Notes: a model not told the origin generated them from the letters alone. Positions 1 through 6,838 are shown, counted from the first letter of the stretch. The stretch: DNA of 18,106 nt from CAZQVN01 sp964596775 (GCA_964596775.1 CAZQVN010000068.1:1-18106), one strand, 5' to 3'. Numbers and translations: made by a program.

Positions 1-56
1 TCCGCGAGGGTGGTCGGACCGTGGGCGCCGGTGTCGTCTCGAAGATCAACAAGTAG
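1..56 (+). CDS. tuf: Elongation factor Tu, C-terminal end (partial)
   Basis: Only the last 17 codons and a TAG stop (54-56) lie in the window; the reading frame starts at base 3. The translated end, REGGRTVGAGVVSKINK, matches the very conserved C-terminus of EF-Tu domain III. EF-Tu is the GTPase that delivers aminoacyl-tRNA to the ribosomal A site. Its stop is 15 bases before the rpsJ start, with an AAGGGA ribosome binding site between them. This is the usual str-to-S10 junction and suggests that tuf and the S10 cluster are co-transcribed. Most of the gene is outside the window. Confidence 0.95.
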   Translation, partial: REGGRTVGAGVVSKINK

Positions 57-71
57 GCGAAGGGAAATCAC

Positions 72-380
72 GTGGCAACGCAAAGAATCAGGATCCGCCT
101 GCGCAGTTACGATCACGCCATTCTCGATCTGTCCGCCGGCGAAATCGTGAAAACGGCCAAGAGGACGGGAGCCCGGACCGTGGGTCCGGTGCCGCTTCCG
201 ACCCGGAGGTCCGTCTACACCGTTCTCCGGTCGCCGCACGTCGACAAGAAGTCGCGTGAGCAGTTCGAGATGCGCGTGCACAAGCGCATGATCGACATCT
301 CGGATTCGACGCCGCAGACGATCGACGCGCTGATGAAGCTGGATCTTCCGGCGGGCGTCGACATCGACATAAAGCTCTGA
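72..380 (+). CDS. rpsJ: 30S ribosomal protein S10
   Basis: The product is 102 residues, the normal length for bacterial S10, a protein of the 30S head that also acts as NusE in transcription antitermination. Family motifs are GPVPLPTRR (38-46) and SPHVDKKSREQFE (54-66), the latter in the extended loop that contacts 16S rRNA. The start is GTG at 72, preceded by AAGGGA; no ATG gives a better alignment to the family N-terminus (MATQRIRIRLRSYDH). It is the first gene of the S10 group and is followed by a 100-base spacer with stable hairpins before rplC. Confidence 0.98.
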   Translation: MATQRIRIRLRSYDHAILDLSAGEIVKTAKRTGARTVGPVPLPTRRSVYTVLRSPHVDKKSREQFEMRVHKRMIDISDSTPQTIDALMKLDLPAGVDIDIKL

Positions 381-386
381 TTCCGC

Positions 387-465
387 GCGGCGCGCACGGC
401 GCCGCCCGGTTCGAGCGGGTCAGTCAAGTTCTGTGAACGCGGCAGGAACCGCGTTCCGCCAGAAC
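387..465 (+). promoter_or_regulatory. Structured rpsJ-rplC spacer with hairpin abutting the rplC ribosome binding site
   Basis: Two hairpins can be drawn by eye. The first is a 7-bp GC stem, GCGGCGC (387-393) with GCGCCGC (399-405). The second is larger: GTTCTG (428-433) pairs with CAGAAC (460-465), and inside it GAACGCGG (435-442) pairs perfectly with CCGCGTTC (449-456) around the loop CAGGAA. The base of the second hairpin touches the GGAGG at 466-470 that serves rplC. There is no T-tract, so it is not an intrinsic terminator. A role in translational control of rplC-rplD is inferred from position only; in Escherichia coli the S10 operon is controlled by L4, but through a leader upstream of rpsJ. 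Confidence 0.4.
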
Positions 466-480
466 GGAGGTTGGAACGAA

Positions 481-1119
481 ATGAGTGCCATCATCGGCCG
501 CAAGGTCGGAATGACGCAGATCTACCTGGAGGACGGCCGGGCCATCCCGGTCACCGTCCTCGAGGCGGGTCCGTGCCCGGTCATCGGGCGGAGGACCATG
601 GAAAAGAACGGGTACGAGGCCACCCAGATCGCCTGGGGCGCCATCCGCGCCAAGCGGGTGTCGAAGCCCCGCGCCGGACAGTTCAAGGCCCCGGCCGTCG
701 AACCCCGCCGTCTCATCCGCGAAGTCCCGGTCATCGCCGGCGTCGAAGTCGGCCAGGACGTCAAGGTCGACCAGTTCGAGGTCGGCAACCTGGTGAACAT
801 CACCGGGACGTCCAAGGGCAAGGGTTTCGCCGGCGTCGTCCGCCGCCACCACTTTTCCGGCGGCGACAACGCGCACGGCTGCAAGACGAAGAAGCAGCCC
901 GGTTCGATCGGCGCATCGGCCTATCCGTCCCGCGTCATCAAGGGCAAGAAGCTTCCCGGCCAGATGGGGAACAAGCGGGTTACCATGAAGAACCTCCAGG
1001 TCATGGGCATCGACGCCGCGGAAAACCTGATCTGGGTGAAGGGTGCCGTTCCCGGTGCCACCAACGGGTACGTCGTCATCCACAAGGCCCCCGCCCCGTT
1101 GAAGAAGGGGGGAAAGTAA
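481..1119 (+). CDS. rplC: 50S ribosomal protein L3
   Basis: The product is 212 residues. L3 is an early-assembling 50S protein whose long central loop reaches towards the peptidyl transferase centre. Visible signatures are the N-terminal IIGRKVGMTQIY, SKGKGFAGVVRRHHF (111-125), GSIGAS (141-146) and GQMGNKRVT (160-168). The ATG at 481 has GGAGG at 466-470 with a 10-base spacer. An in-frame GTG at 433 would add 16 unrelated residues and lies inside a hairpin, so it was not used. It is followed by rplD after 3 bases. Confidence 0.97.
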   Translation: MSAIIGRKVGMTQIYLEDGRAIPVTVLEAGPCPVIGRRTMEKNGYEATQIAWGAIRAKRVSKPRAGQFKAPAVEPRRLIREVPVIAGVEVGQDVKVDQFEVGNLVNITGTSKGKGFAGVVRRHHFSGGDNAHGCKTKKQPGSIGASAYPSRVIKGKKLPGQMGNKRVTMKNLQVMGIDAAENLIWVKGAVPGATNGYVVIHKAPAPLKKGGK

Positions 1120-1122
1120 ATC

Positions 1123-1749
1123 ATGGCAACCGCCAAGCACTATTCCATGGAAGGGCAGGAAAAGGGCACCATGGAACTCACCGGCAAGGTGTTTGAAGTT
1201 CCGGCCCGCCCCGACGTCGTTTACGACGCCCTCCGTTCCTACCGCGCCAACCAGCGCCAGGGCACCGTGGCCACCAAGACCCGCTCGTTCGTTTCGGGCG
1301 GCGGCAAGAAGCCGTGGCGCCAGAAGGGCACCGGGCGGGCCCGTCACGCGTCGATCCGTTCGCCGATCTGGGTCGGCGGCGGCATCGTGTTCGGTCCGCA
1401 CCCGCGCGACTTCTCCTACAGCATTCCCAAGAAGATGAGGAAGCTGGCCATCCGGTCCGTGCTCTCCGAGCGCGCCCGTGACGGCAAGGTGTTCATCGTC
1501 GACGACATCAACATCGCGGAGCCGAAGACGAAGACGGTGGCCACGATGCTCAAGAAGATGAACCTGTCCGGAACGAAGGTGCTGATCATCGGCGGCGAGC
1601 CGAATCTGAACCTCTACCGGTCGGTCCGGAACATCCACGGCGCCCAGATTCACCCGGCCGCCCAGATGAACGTGTATGACCTTCTCGAAGCCGAGGCGGT
1701 GATCGTGACGACCAGCGGCCTCGAGATCCTCAAGGAGGCAGGCGAGTGA
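1123..1749 (+). CDS. rplD: 50S ribosomal protein L4
   Basis: The product is 208 residues, normal for bacterial L4, a 50S protein whose extended loop lines the peptide exit tunnel. The loop signature KKPWRQKGTGRAR (62-74) and PIWVGGGIVFGP (81-92) are both clear. In E. coli, L4 is also the autogenous repressor of the S10 operon; whether that holds here is unknown. The first 16 residues (MATAKHYSMEGQEKGT) precede the usual MELTGKVFEV start, and an ATG at 1171 would give a shorter product, but the ATG at 1123 has a G-rich site upstream and keeps a 3-base gap from rplC. Its stop overlaps the rplW start (GTGA). Confidence 0.97.
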   Translation: MATAKHYSMEGQEKGTMELTGKVFEVPARPDVVYDALRSYRANQRQGTVATKTRSFVSGGGKKPWRQKGTGRARHASIRSPIWVGGGIVFGPHPRDFSYSIPKKMRKLAIRSVLSERARDGKVFIVDDINIAEPKTKTVATMLKKMNLSGTKVLIIGGEPNLNLYRSVRNIHGAQIHPAAQMNVYDLLEAEAVIVTTSGLEILKEAGE

Positions 1750-2039
1750 TCAAGAGCGAGCACAACCTGATCGTCCGGGCGCTGATCACCGAAAAGGGGA
1801 GCATCCTCCGGGAGAAGGGGAACAAGTACATTTTTCACGTCGACATGAGCGCGAACAAGATCGAGATCAAGAAGGCCATCGAGAAGATCTTCAGCGTTCA
1901 CGTGACGAGCGTGCGCACGATGACCGTGGCCGGCAAGGAAAAGCGGCTTGGCCGGTTCTCGGGTCACCGTCCCGACTGGAAGAAGGCGATCGTGAGCCTC
2001 CAGCAGGGTGAAACCATAGAGTTGTTCGAACAGGTTTAA
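1746..2039 (+). CDS. rplW: 50S ribosomal protein L23
   Basis: The product is 97 residues, typical for L23, which sits at the exit of the peptide tunnel and docks trigger factor and SRP. The signature NKYIFHVDMSANKIEIKKAI (26-45) and the end GHRPDWKKAIVSL (73-85) are diagnostic. It starts with GTG at 1746, overlapping the TGA stop of rplD by four bases, so its translation is probably coupled to L4. The downstream spacer to rplB is 55 bases and contains two small hairpins. Confidence 0.97.
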   Translation: MIKSEHNLIVRALITEKGSILREKGNKYIFHVDMSANKIEIKKAIEKIFSVHVTSVRTMTVAGKEKRLGRFSGHRPDWKKAIVSLQQGETIELFEQV

Positions 2040-2040
2040 C

Positions 2041-2076
2041 GACCACAGGTGGTCACGGCGGGGAAACGCTCCGCCG
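2041..2076 (+). promoter_or_regulatory. Two tandem hairpins in the rplW-rplB spacer
   Basis: GACCA (2041-2045) pairs with TGGTC (2050-2054) around a CAGG loop. Immediately after, CGGCGGGG (2056-2063) pairs with CTCCGCCG (2069-2076) around AAACG, with one G-U pair. The rplB ribosome binding site (GGGAG, 2084-2088) follows eight bases later. There is no T-run. In GC-rich DNA such stems can arise by chance, so a regulatory role is only a possibility. Confidence 0.25.
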
Positions 2077-2094
2077 GCCCGCCGGGAGATGGAT

Positions 2095-2919
2095 ATGGCG
2101 ATCAAGAAATTCAGACCGTTGACCCCGAGCCAGCGCTACAAGACGGTGGCGGACTTTTCGGGTCTCACGAAGAAAGCGCCCGAAAAAAGCCTGCTCGAGC
2201 CGCTCAAGAAGACCGGGGGGCGCGACAACAGCGGGCACACCTCGTCCTGGTTCCGCGGCGGCGGGCACAAGCGCCGCTACCGGATCGTGGATTTCCGCCG
2301 CGACAAGCGCGGGATCCCCGGCAAGGTGACGGCCATCGAGTACGACCCGAACCGCACCGCGCGCATCGCGCTCATGGTCTACGCGGACGGCGAGAAGCGC
2401 TACATCATCGCGCCGGACGGGTTGAACGTCGGCGATCGCCTCGAGTCGGGTCCCGATTCGGAAGTCCGGGTCGGAAACGCAATGCCGCTGCGGACCGTTC
2501 CGCTCGGCACGAACATCCACAACCTGGAACTCGTTCCCGGCAAGGGCGGCCAGCTTGGTCGCGGCGCCGGCGTCGCGTGCCAGCTCGTGGCCAAGGAAGG
2601 CGGCTACGCCCAGGTGAAGCTGCCGTCCGGAGAAGTCCGCATCTTCCACGAGGAGTGCTACTGCACGATCGGGCAGGTCGGAAATCTCGAACACGAGAAC
2701 ATCGTGATCGGCAAGGCCGGACGCAACCGCTGGAAGGGTCGCCGGCCGCACAACCGCGGAGTGACGATGAACCCGGTGGATCACCCGATGGGTGGCGGTG
2801 AAGGCCGCACCTCGGGAGGACGCCACCCGTGTTCGCCGTGGGGTCTGCCGTCGAAGGGATACAAGACGCGCAAGAGCAAGCCGTCTGATCGGCTGATCGT
2901 CAGGCGTCGCAAGAAGTAG
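2095..2919 (+). CDS. rplB: 50S ribosomal protein L2
   Basis: The product is 274 residues, against 273 in E. coli. L2 is a core 50S protein needed for subunit association and peptidyl transferase activity. The C-terminal signature reads NPVDHPMGGGEGR (226-238), then HPCSPWG (244-250). His230 corresponds to the E. coli His229 implicated in activity; the second His of the common HPH motif is Met here, a variant I believe is widespread in other phyla. I chose the ATG at 2095, giving MAIKKFRPLTPSQR, because GGGAG at 2084-2088 is then six bases away. The in-frame ATG at 2089 directly touches that site and would add only Met-Asp. Confidence 0.97.
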   Translation: MAIKKFRPLTPSQRYKTVADFSGLTKKAPEKSLLEPLKKTGGRDNSGHTSSWFRGGGHKRRYRIVDFRRDKRGIPGKVTAIEYDPNRTARIALMVYADGEKRYIIAPDGLNVGDRLESGPDSEVRVGNAMPLRTVPLGTNIHNLELVPGKGGQLGRGAGVACQLVAKEGGYAQVKLPSGEVRIFHEECYCTIGQVGNLEHENIVIGKAGRNRWKGRRPHNRGVTMNPVDHPMGGGEGRTSGGRHPCSPWGLPSKGYKTRKSKPSDRLIVRRRKK

Positions 2920-2937
2920 TCATCAACGGAGAGGTCA

Positions 2938-3237
2938 ATGGCTCGTTCACTGAAAAAAGGTCCGTACATCGACCAGCGCCTTTTCGACCGGATCGAGGGC
3001 ATGAATCGTCGCGGCGAGAAAAAGGTCCTCAAGACCTGGTCGCGCCGGTGCACGATCGCTCCCGAGTTCGTCGGACACACTCTGGCGGTGCACAACGGCA
3101 ACAAGTTCATTCCGATTTACGTGACCGAGAACATGGTCGGCCACAAGCTCGGCGAATTCTCTCCGACCCGCGTTTTCCGGGGCCATTCGGCTTCGGGCGA
3201 CAAGGCGTCGGCGGTCAAAGCCACATCCAAGACCTGA
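2938..3237 (+). CDS. rpsS: 30S ribosomal protein S19
   Basis: The product is 99 residues. S19 lies in the 30S head next to S13 and contacts tRNA and the intersubunit bridge. The MARSLKKGPY start and the family signature VHNGNKFIPIYVTENMVGHK (51-70) followed by LGEFSPTR (71-78) make the call certain. The ATG at 2938 is preceded by GGAGAGG. It lies 18 bases after rplB and is followed by a 47-base spacer with a hairpin before rplV. Confidence 0.98.
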   Translation: MARSLKKGPYIDQRLFDRIEGMNRRGEKKVLKTWSRRCTIAPEFVGHTLAVHNGNKFIPIYVTENMVGHKLGEFSPTRVFRGHSASGDKASAVKATSKT

Positions 3238-3245
3238 TTTTGAAC

Positions 3246-3275
3246 GGGGTCGCATTCCGCGGCCCCGAGTTGGGG
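3246..3275 (+). promoter_or_regulatory. Possible alternative hairpins before rplV
   Basis: GGGGTCGC (3246-3253) pairs with GCGGCCCC (3259-3266) around ATTCC, with one U-G pair. The same CCCC (3263-3266) could instead pair with GGGG (3272-3275), which belongs to the probable rplV ribosome binding site. The two pairings exclude each other, so one fold could hide the site and the other free it. The second stem is only 4 bp, so this may be accidental. Confidence 0.25.
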
Positions 3276-3284
3276 ATCTGAAAA

Positions 3285-3821
3285 ATGGAAGCTCGGGCAA
3301 CAGCAAGATACGTGCGGGGATCCACGCGGAAGACGAACCAGGTTCTTGACCTCGTCAGGGGCCAGGGCGTCGAGTCGGCCATCCAGCTGCTCTCGTTCAC
3401 CCCGAAGCACGTGGCCAGGACGGTGCTCAAGGTTCTCAAGTCGGCGGTGGCCAACGCCACCGTTCTCGAGGGACGCCTGAACCCCGAAGACCTGTACGTC
3501 AAGGAATGTCTGTGCGGGCCGGCGCCGATCATGAAGCGGTTCCTGCCGCGCGCGCAGGGCCGGGCCACGCCGATTCTCAAGCGCTCGTGCCACATCACGA
3601 TCGTGGTCACGCCCCGCAAGGGCGCGCTGGACCGCTACGTGACGACGGCTGAAGCACCGGCGGCGACCGCTGCGCCCACCGGCAAGGAAAAGACCGCCGG
3701 AACCGCGGCAAAGAAGACCGCCGGCAAGAAGACCGCAGCCGCCAAGCCGGCCGCCAAGAAGAAGGCGGCCCCGAAGAAGAAGAAGGAAAAGTCTCCACTG
3801 CGCGAATCGAAGCGCGGTTAA
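3285..3821 (+). CDS. rplV: 50S ribosomal protein L22 with long Lys/Ala-rich C-terminal tail
   Basis: The product is 178 residues, much longer than the roughly 110 of E. coli L22. Residues 1-112 are a normal L22: RKTNQVLDLVRGQ near the N-terminus, and MKRFLPRAQGRATPILKRS (83-101) in the beta-hairpin that reaches into the exit tunnel. Residues 113-178 are a low-complexity tail of Ala, Lys, Thr and Pro with 16 lysines, such as KKTAGKKT and PKKKKEK. The tail is in frame, ends at a clean TAA, and keeps the base composition of the region, so it looks like a genuine extension rather than a frameshift. Such tails are usually disordered and RNA-binding; its role here is unknown. Confidence 0.96.
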   Translation: MEARATARYVRGSTRKTNQVLDLVRGQGVESAIQLLSFTPKHVARTVLKVLKSAVANATVLEGRLNPEDLYVKECLCGPAPIMKRFLPRAQGRATPILKRSCHITIVVTPRKGALDRYVTTAEAPAATAAPTGKEKTAGTAAKKTAGKKTAAAKPAAKKKAAPKKKKEKSPLRESKRG

Positions 3822-3840
3822 AGGATCGGGAGGAACAAGA

Positions 3841-4584
3841 GTGGGTCAGAAAACAAATCCGATCGCGCTCCGGCTTGGAATCGTCAAGACCTGGGATTCC
3901 CGGTGGTTTGCGCGCAAGAAGGAATACGCGAACTACCTGGCCGAGGATCTCAAGATCCGCAGCTACATCAAGCGGCGTCTTGCCCAGGCCGGTATCTCGA
4001 AGGTGATCATCCAGCGTTCCACGAACAAGGTGACGATCAACATCGCCACGGCCAAGCCGGGCCTTGTCATCGGCCGCCGCGGCGCGCAGGTCGACCAGCT
4101 TCGCGATGAGCTTCATCACCTGACCCAGAAAGAGATCTACCTGAACATCGACGAGATCAAGAAGGCGGACGGCGACAGCCAGCTGGTGGCGTATCACATC
4201 GCCCGGCAGCTCGAAGGCCGCGTGTCGTTCCGCCGCGCCATGAAGAAGGCCATCCAGTCGGCCATGAAGGGCGGCGCTCTCGGTGTTCGCGTGGCCTGTT
4301 CCGGGCGCCTCGGCGGCTCGGAAATGGCCCGCTATGAAACGTATCGCGAAGGCCGGGTGCCGCTGCACACGCTTCGCGCGGATATCGACTACGCCGTGGC
4401 TACCGCGTTCACGACGCACGGCACGTGCGGCGTCAAGGTGTGGATCTTCAACGGCGAGATTCTCGACAACAAGGCCGTGGAAACCGTGCCGGAAGCCAGG
4501 GAGCCAGAACGCCGCGGCCCGCGCCGCGCCGATCGCCGGGACCGGAACGAGGGGCGCGACGCCTCTCCCGGCGCCGGAAACTAG
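3841..4584 (+). CDS. rpsC: 30S ribosomal protein S3
   Basis: The product is 247 residues. S3 is in the 30S head at the mRNA entry site. The N-terminus MGQKTNPIALRLGI is classical. The type II KH domain shows the GxxG loop VIGRRGAQ (77-84). Arg131, Arg132 and Lys135, linked to mRNA helicase activity in E. coli, are present at identical numbers. The C-terminal domain ends with TCGVKVWIFNGEIL. The last 35 residues are a charged Arg/Glu/Asp tail (for example RRGPRRADRRDRNEGR), not conserved in the family. The start is GTG at 3841 with GGGAGG upstream. Confidence 0.98.
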   Translation: MGQKTNPIALRLGIVKTWDSRWFARKKEYANYLAEDLKIRSYIKRRLAQAGISKVIIQRSTNKVTINIATAKPGLVIGRRGAQVDQLRDELHHLTQKEIYLNIDEIKKADGDSQLVAYHIARQLEGRVSFRRAMKKAIQSAMKGGALGVRVACSGRLGGSEMARYETYREGRVPLHTLRADIDYAVATAFTTHGTCGVKVWIFNGEILDNKAVETVPEAREPERRGPRRADRRDRNEGRDASPGAGN

Positions 4585-4596
4585 GAGCAGAGACCG

Positions 4597-5013
4597 ATGC
4601 TGTTACCGAGCAGAGTCAAACACAGAAAGCAGCAGCGCGGCCGCATGCGTGGCAAGGCCTATCGCGGCGGCACGATCGCGTTCGGAGACTTCGGCCTCCA
4701 GTCCATGGAGCCGGCGTGGATCACGAACCGCCAGATCGAGGCGGCCCGTGTGGCCATCACCCGGCACATCAAGCGCGGCGGCAAGATGTGGATCCGCATT
4801 TTCCCGGACAAGCCGGTCACCGTGAAGCCCGCGGAAACGCGAATGGGAAAGGGCAAGGGAAGCCCGGAGTTCTGGGTTTCCGTGGTCAAGCCGGGCCGCG
4901 TGCTGTTCGAACTGCAGGGCATCGACGAAGCCCTGGCCCGGGAGGCGCTGAAACTCGGCGCCGCCAAGCTGCCGATCAAGACGAAGTTCGTCATTCGTGA
5001 GGAGGGTCTGTAA
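4597..5013 (+). CDS. rplP: 50S ribosomal protein L16
   Basis: The product is 138 residues, the usual length. L16 binds near the A site and tRNA accommodation corridor of the 50S subunit. The start MLLPSRVKHRKQQRG and the motif RMGKGKGSPEFWV (82-94) are diagnostic; Arg82 corresponds to E. coli Arg81, which is hydroxylated in some bacteria. The start is 12 bases after the rpsC stop with AGGAG just upstream. Its TAA stop overlaps the rpmC start (TAATG). Confidence 0.98.
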   Translation: MLLPSRVKHRKQQRGRMRGKAYRGGTIAFGDFGLQSMEPAWITNRQIEAARVAITRHIKRGGKMWIRIFPDKPVTVKPAETRMGKGKGSPEFWVSVVKPGRVLFELQGIDEALAREALKLGAAKLPIKTKFVIREEGL

Positions 5014-5243
5014 TGCCCCGCGAATTCAACATAACGAAGATCCGGGAAATGGAAGCGGACGAAGTCCTGGCCCGGATCAAGACGGTTGAAGAGGAATTGT
5101 TCAACCTGCGGTTCCGGAACGCCATGCGGCAGCTCGACAATCCGCTGGAAATCCGCAACCTGCGACGCGACCTGGCCCGTCTGAAGACGGCCCTGCGCGA
5201 AGGATCGTCCGCAACGGTGTCGGCAGAAGGGAAGAGCAAATGA
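5013..5243 (+). CDS. rpmC: 50S ribosomal protein L29
   Basis: The product is 76 residues, slightly longer than the usual 60-70. L29 is a small two-helix protein beside L23 at the exit tunnel. The family core ELFNLRFRNAMRQLDNP followed by the basic second helix (RNLRRDLARLKTALRE) is clear. The start overlaps the rplP stop by one base and the stop overlaps the rpsQ start (ATGA), so it is probably translated by coupling on both sides. Confidence 0.97.
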   Translation: MPREFNITKIREMEADEVLARIKTVEEELFNLRFRNAMRQLDNPLEIRNLRRDLARLKTALREGSSATVSAEGKSK

Positions 5244-5524
5244 CGGAGACACAGGTTGTCGCCGAGGCGGGTGACCGCAACAAGCGCAAGGTCCGGGTCG
5301 GAACGGTCATCAAGGCCAAGATGATGCAGACACGCGTCGTGCAGATCGAGCGCCTCGTGAAGCATCCCGAGTACGGCCGCTACGTGCGGCGGCGCAAGAA
5401 GTACGTGATCCACGACGAAAAGAACGACTCACAGGAAGGCGATACCGTCCGGTTCATCGAGACGCGGCCGCTTTCCAAGACGAAACGCTGGCGGCTTGTG
5501 GAAGTCGTCGAGCGGGCGAAGTAG
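5240..5524 (+). CDS. rpsQ: 30S ribosomal protein S17
   Basis: The product is 94 residues; S17 is an early-binding OB-fold protein of the 30S body. The core starts near residue 16 with RKVRVGTVIKAKM, then RRRKKYVIHDEKN and a typical ending ETRPLSKTKRWRLVEVV. The first 15 residues are an unconserved extension compared with the minimal family. The ATG at 5240 overlaps the rpmC stop in an ATGA arrangement, which supports this start. Confidence 0.97.
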   Translation: MTETQVVAEAGDRNKRKVRVGTVIKAKMMQTRVVQIERLVKHPEYGRYVRRRKKYVIHDEKNDSQEGDTVRFIETRPLSKTKRWRLVEVVERAK

Positions 5525-5536
5525 GAGGCCCGAGCC

Positions 5537-5905
5537 ATGATTCAGATGCGCAGCATTCTCAAGGTGTCGGACAACTCCGGCGCCCGCGTGGCCCGGATGA
5601 TCCAGGTCCTCGGCGGATCGCACAAGCGGTACGCCCGGATCGGCGACATCGTCGTCGCATCCGTTCAGGACGCCATTCCCGGCGCCGCCGTCAAGAAGGG
5701 CGACGTCGTCAAGGGCGTGGTGATCCGGACCCGCAAGGAACTTCGCCGCAAGGACGGCACATACATTCGTTTCGACCAGAACGCGATCGTCATCATCGAC
5801 GACGCCAGGGAGCCCCGCGGCACCCGTATTTTCGGGCCGGTGGCGCGTGAACTTCGCGACAAGCAGTTCATGAAGATCATCTCCCTGGCTCCGGAGGTCA
5901 TCTAG
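5537..5905 (+). CDS. rplN: 50S ribosomal protein L14
   Basis: The product is 122 residues, exactly the standard length. L14 lies at the subunit interface (bridge B8) and binds the silencing factor RsfS. The N-terminus MIQMRSILKVSDNSGAR and KKGDVVKGVVIRT (53-65) are invariant features, and GTRIFGPVARELR (95-107) confirms it. AGGAGG precedes the ATG and overlaps the rpsQ stop region. By convention it is the first gene of the spc operon, but only 12 bases separate it from rpsQ and no promoter is seen, so S10 and spc genes appear to be read together. Confidence 0.98.
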   Translation: MIQMRSILKVSDNSGARVARMIQVLGGSHKRYARIGDIVVASVQDAIPGAAVKKGDVVKGVVIRTRKELRRKDGTYIRFDQNAIVIIDDAREPRGTRIFGPVARELRDKQFMKIISLAPEVI

Positions 5906-5907
5906 TC

Positions 5908-6240
5908 ATGGCGACAACGCACATCACGAAGAACGACACCGTCATGGTCATCGCCGGCGACGATCGCGGCAAGACCGGCAAGGTGCTGAAGGTTTTCCCG
6001 GAAACGGGACGAGTCATCATCGAAAAAGTCAATTTTGTGAAACGGCACACGCGTGCCTCGCAGAAGACGACCCAGGGCGGAATCCACGAAAAGGAAGCTC
6101 CGCTGCACGTGTCGAACGTTCAGCTGGTCTGCCCGAAGTGCGGCAAGGCCGTGCGCGTCGGATCGCGGAAGCTGGAAGACGGGTCACGGGAACGGTTCTG
6201 CCGGAGTTGCGACGAGACAATTTCCCGCGCTGGACTGTAA
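5908..6240 (+). CDS. rplX: 50S ribosomal protein L24, zinc-ribbon form
   Basis: The product is 110 residues. L24 is a 50S assembly initiator bound to the 5' domain of 23S rRNA. It has an N-terminal KOW motif (about residues 9-35, with GDDRGKTGKVLKVF) and the conserved VNFVKRHTR (41-49). The C-terminal part carries four cysteines, CPKC at 75-78 and CRSC at 98-101, a pattern expected to bind zinc. In E. coli and many others the equivalent segment lacks these cysteines. It starts two bases after the rplN stop. Confidence 0.97.
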   Translation: MATTHITKNDTVMVIAGDDRGKTGKVLKVFPETGRVIIEKVNFVKRHTRASQKTTQGGIHEKEAPLHVSNVQLVCPKCGKAVRVGSRKLEDGSRERFCRSCDETISRAGL

Positions 6241-6261
6241 GGCCGGATCCGAGGAGAAGAA

Positions 6262-6807
6262 ATGAAACCGCGTCTCAAGAAAGATTACGAAGAGAGAGTC
6301 GTTCCGAAGCTCGTGGAGCGCTTCCAGTTCACGAACACGATGCAGGCGCCCAGGCTCCTCAAGATCGTGGTGAACATGGGTGTCGGCGATGCGGTCCAGA
6401 ACGCGAAACTTCTGGATGCGGCCCTGGTCGACATGATGTCGGTGACCGGCCAGCGGCCCTCGATCCGGCGCGCCAAGAAGTCGATTTCGAACTTCAAGCT
6501 GCGCGAAGGACAGCCGATCGGCTGCGCCGTGACCCTGCGGGGCAACCGCATGTGGGAGTTCTACGACCGGCTCGTCAGCGTGGCCATCCCCCGCATTCGC
6601 GACTTCCGCGGCCTTCCGCAGCGGTCGTTCGACGGCCGGGGAAACTACACGTTCGGCGTTCAGGAGCAGATCATTTTTCCGGAAATCAATTACGACAAGG
6701 TCGAGAAGGTCCGGGGGATGGACATTACGTTCGTGACGTCCGCGCCGACCGATGAGCAGGGGCTTGAGCTGATGAAGCTCATGAACTTCCCGTTCCGCGA
6801 ACGCTAG
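6262..6807 (+). CDS. rplE: 50S ribosomal protein L5
   Basis: The product is 181 residues, close to the usual 179. L5 binds 5S rRNA with L18 and forms part of the central protuberance and an intersubunit bridge. Signatures seen are LLKIVVNMGVGDA, the basic GQRPSIRRAKKSISNFKLRE region and QIIFPEINYDKVEKVRGMDI towards the C-terminus. The ATG at 6262 has GAGGAGAAG upstream. In E. coli the start of this gene is the S8 repressor target; I see no obvious equivalent in the 21-base spacer here. Confidence 0.98.
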   Translation: MKPRLKKDYEERVVPKLVERFQFTNTMQAPRLLKIVVNMGVGDAVQNAKLLDAALVDMMSVTGQRPSIRRAKKSISNFKLREGQPIGCAVTLRGNRMWEFYDRLVSVAIPRIRDFRGLPQRSFDGRGNYTFGVQEQIIFPEINYDKVEKVRGMDITFVTSAPTDEQGLELMKLMNFPFRER

Positions 6808-6838
6808 ACCGCGGACAAAGACGAAACGAGGAGCAAGA

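Noticed and set aside
433..480. Upstream GTG start for rplC
   Set aside because: It lies within a stable hairpin, has no ribosome binding site and adds residues not found in L3. ATG 481 has GGAGG at a good distance.
424..1653. Long open frame on the - strand, 409 codons, opposite rplC and rplD
   Set aside because: Its sequence is low-complexity Asp/Leu/Gly/Arg/Val-rich translation typical of the antisense of GC-rich coding DNA. It lies opposite two certain ribosomal protein genes.
2764..2805. Met in place of the second His of the L2 HPHGGGEG motif as a functional oddity
   Set aside because: The His matching E. coli His229 is kept, and the HPMGGGEG form is, to my knowledge, common in other bacterial phyla.
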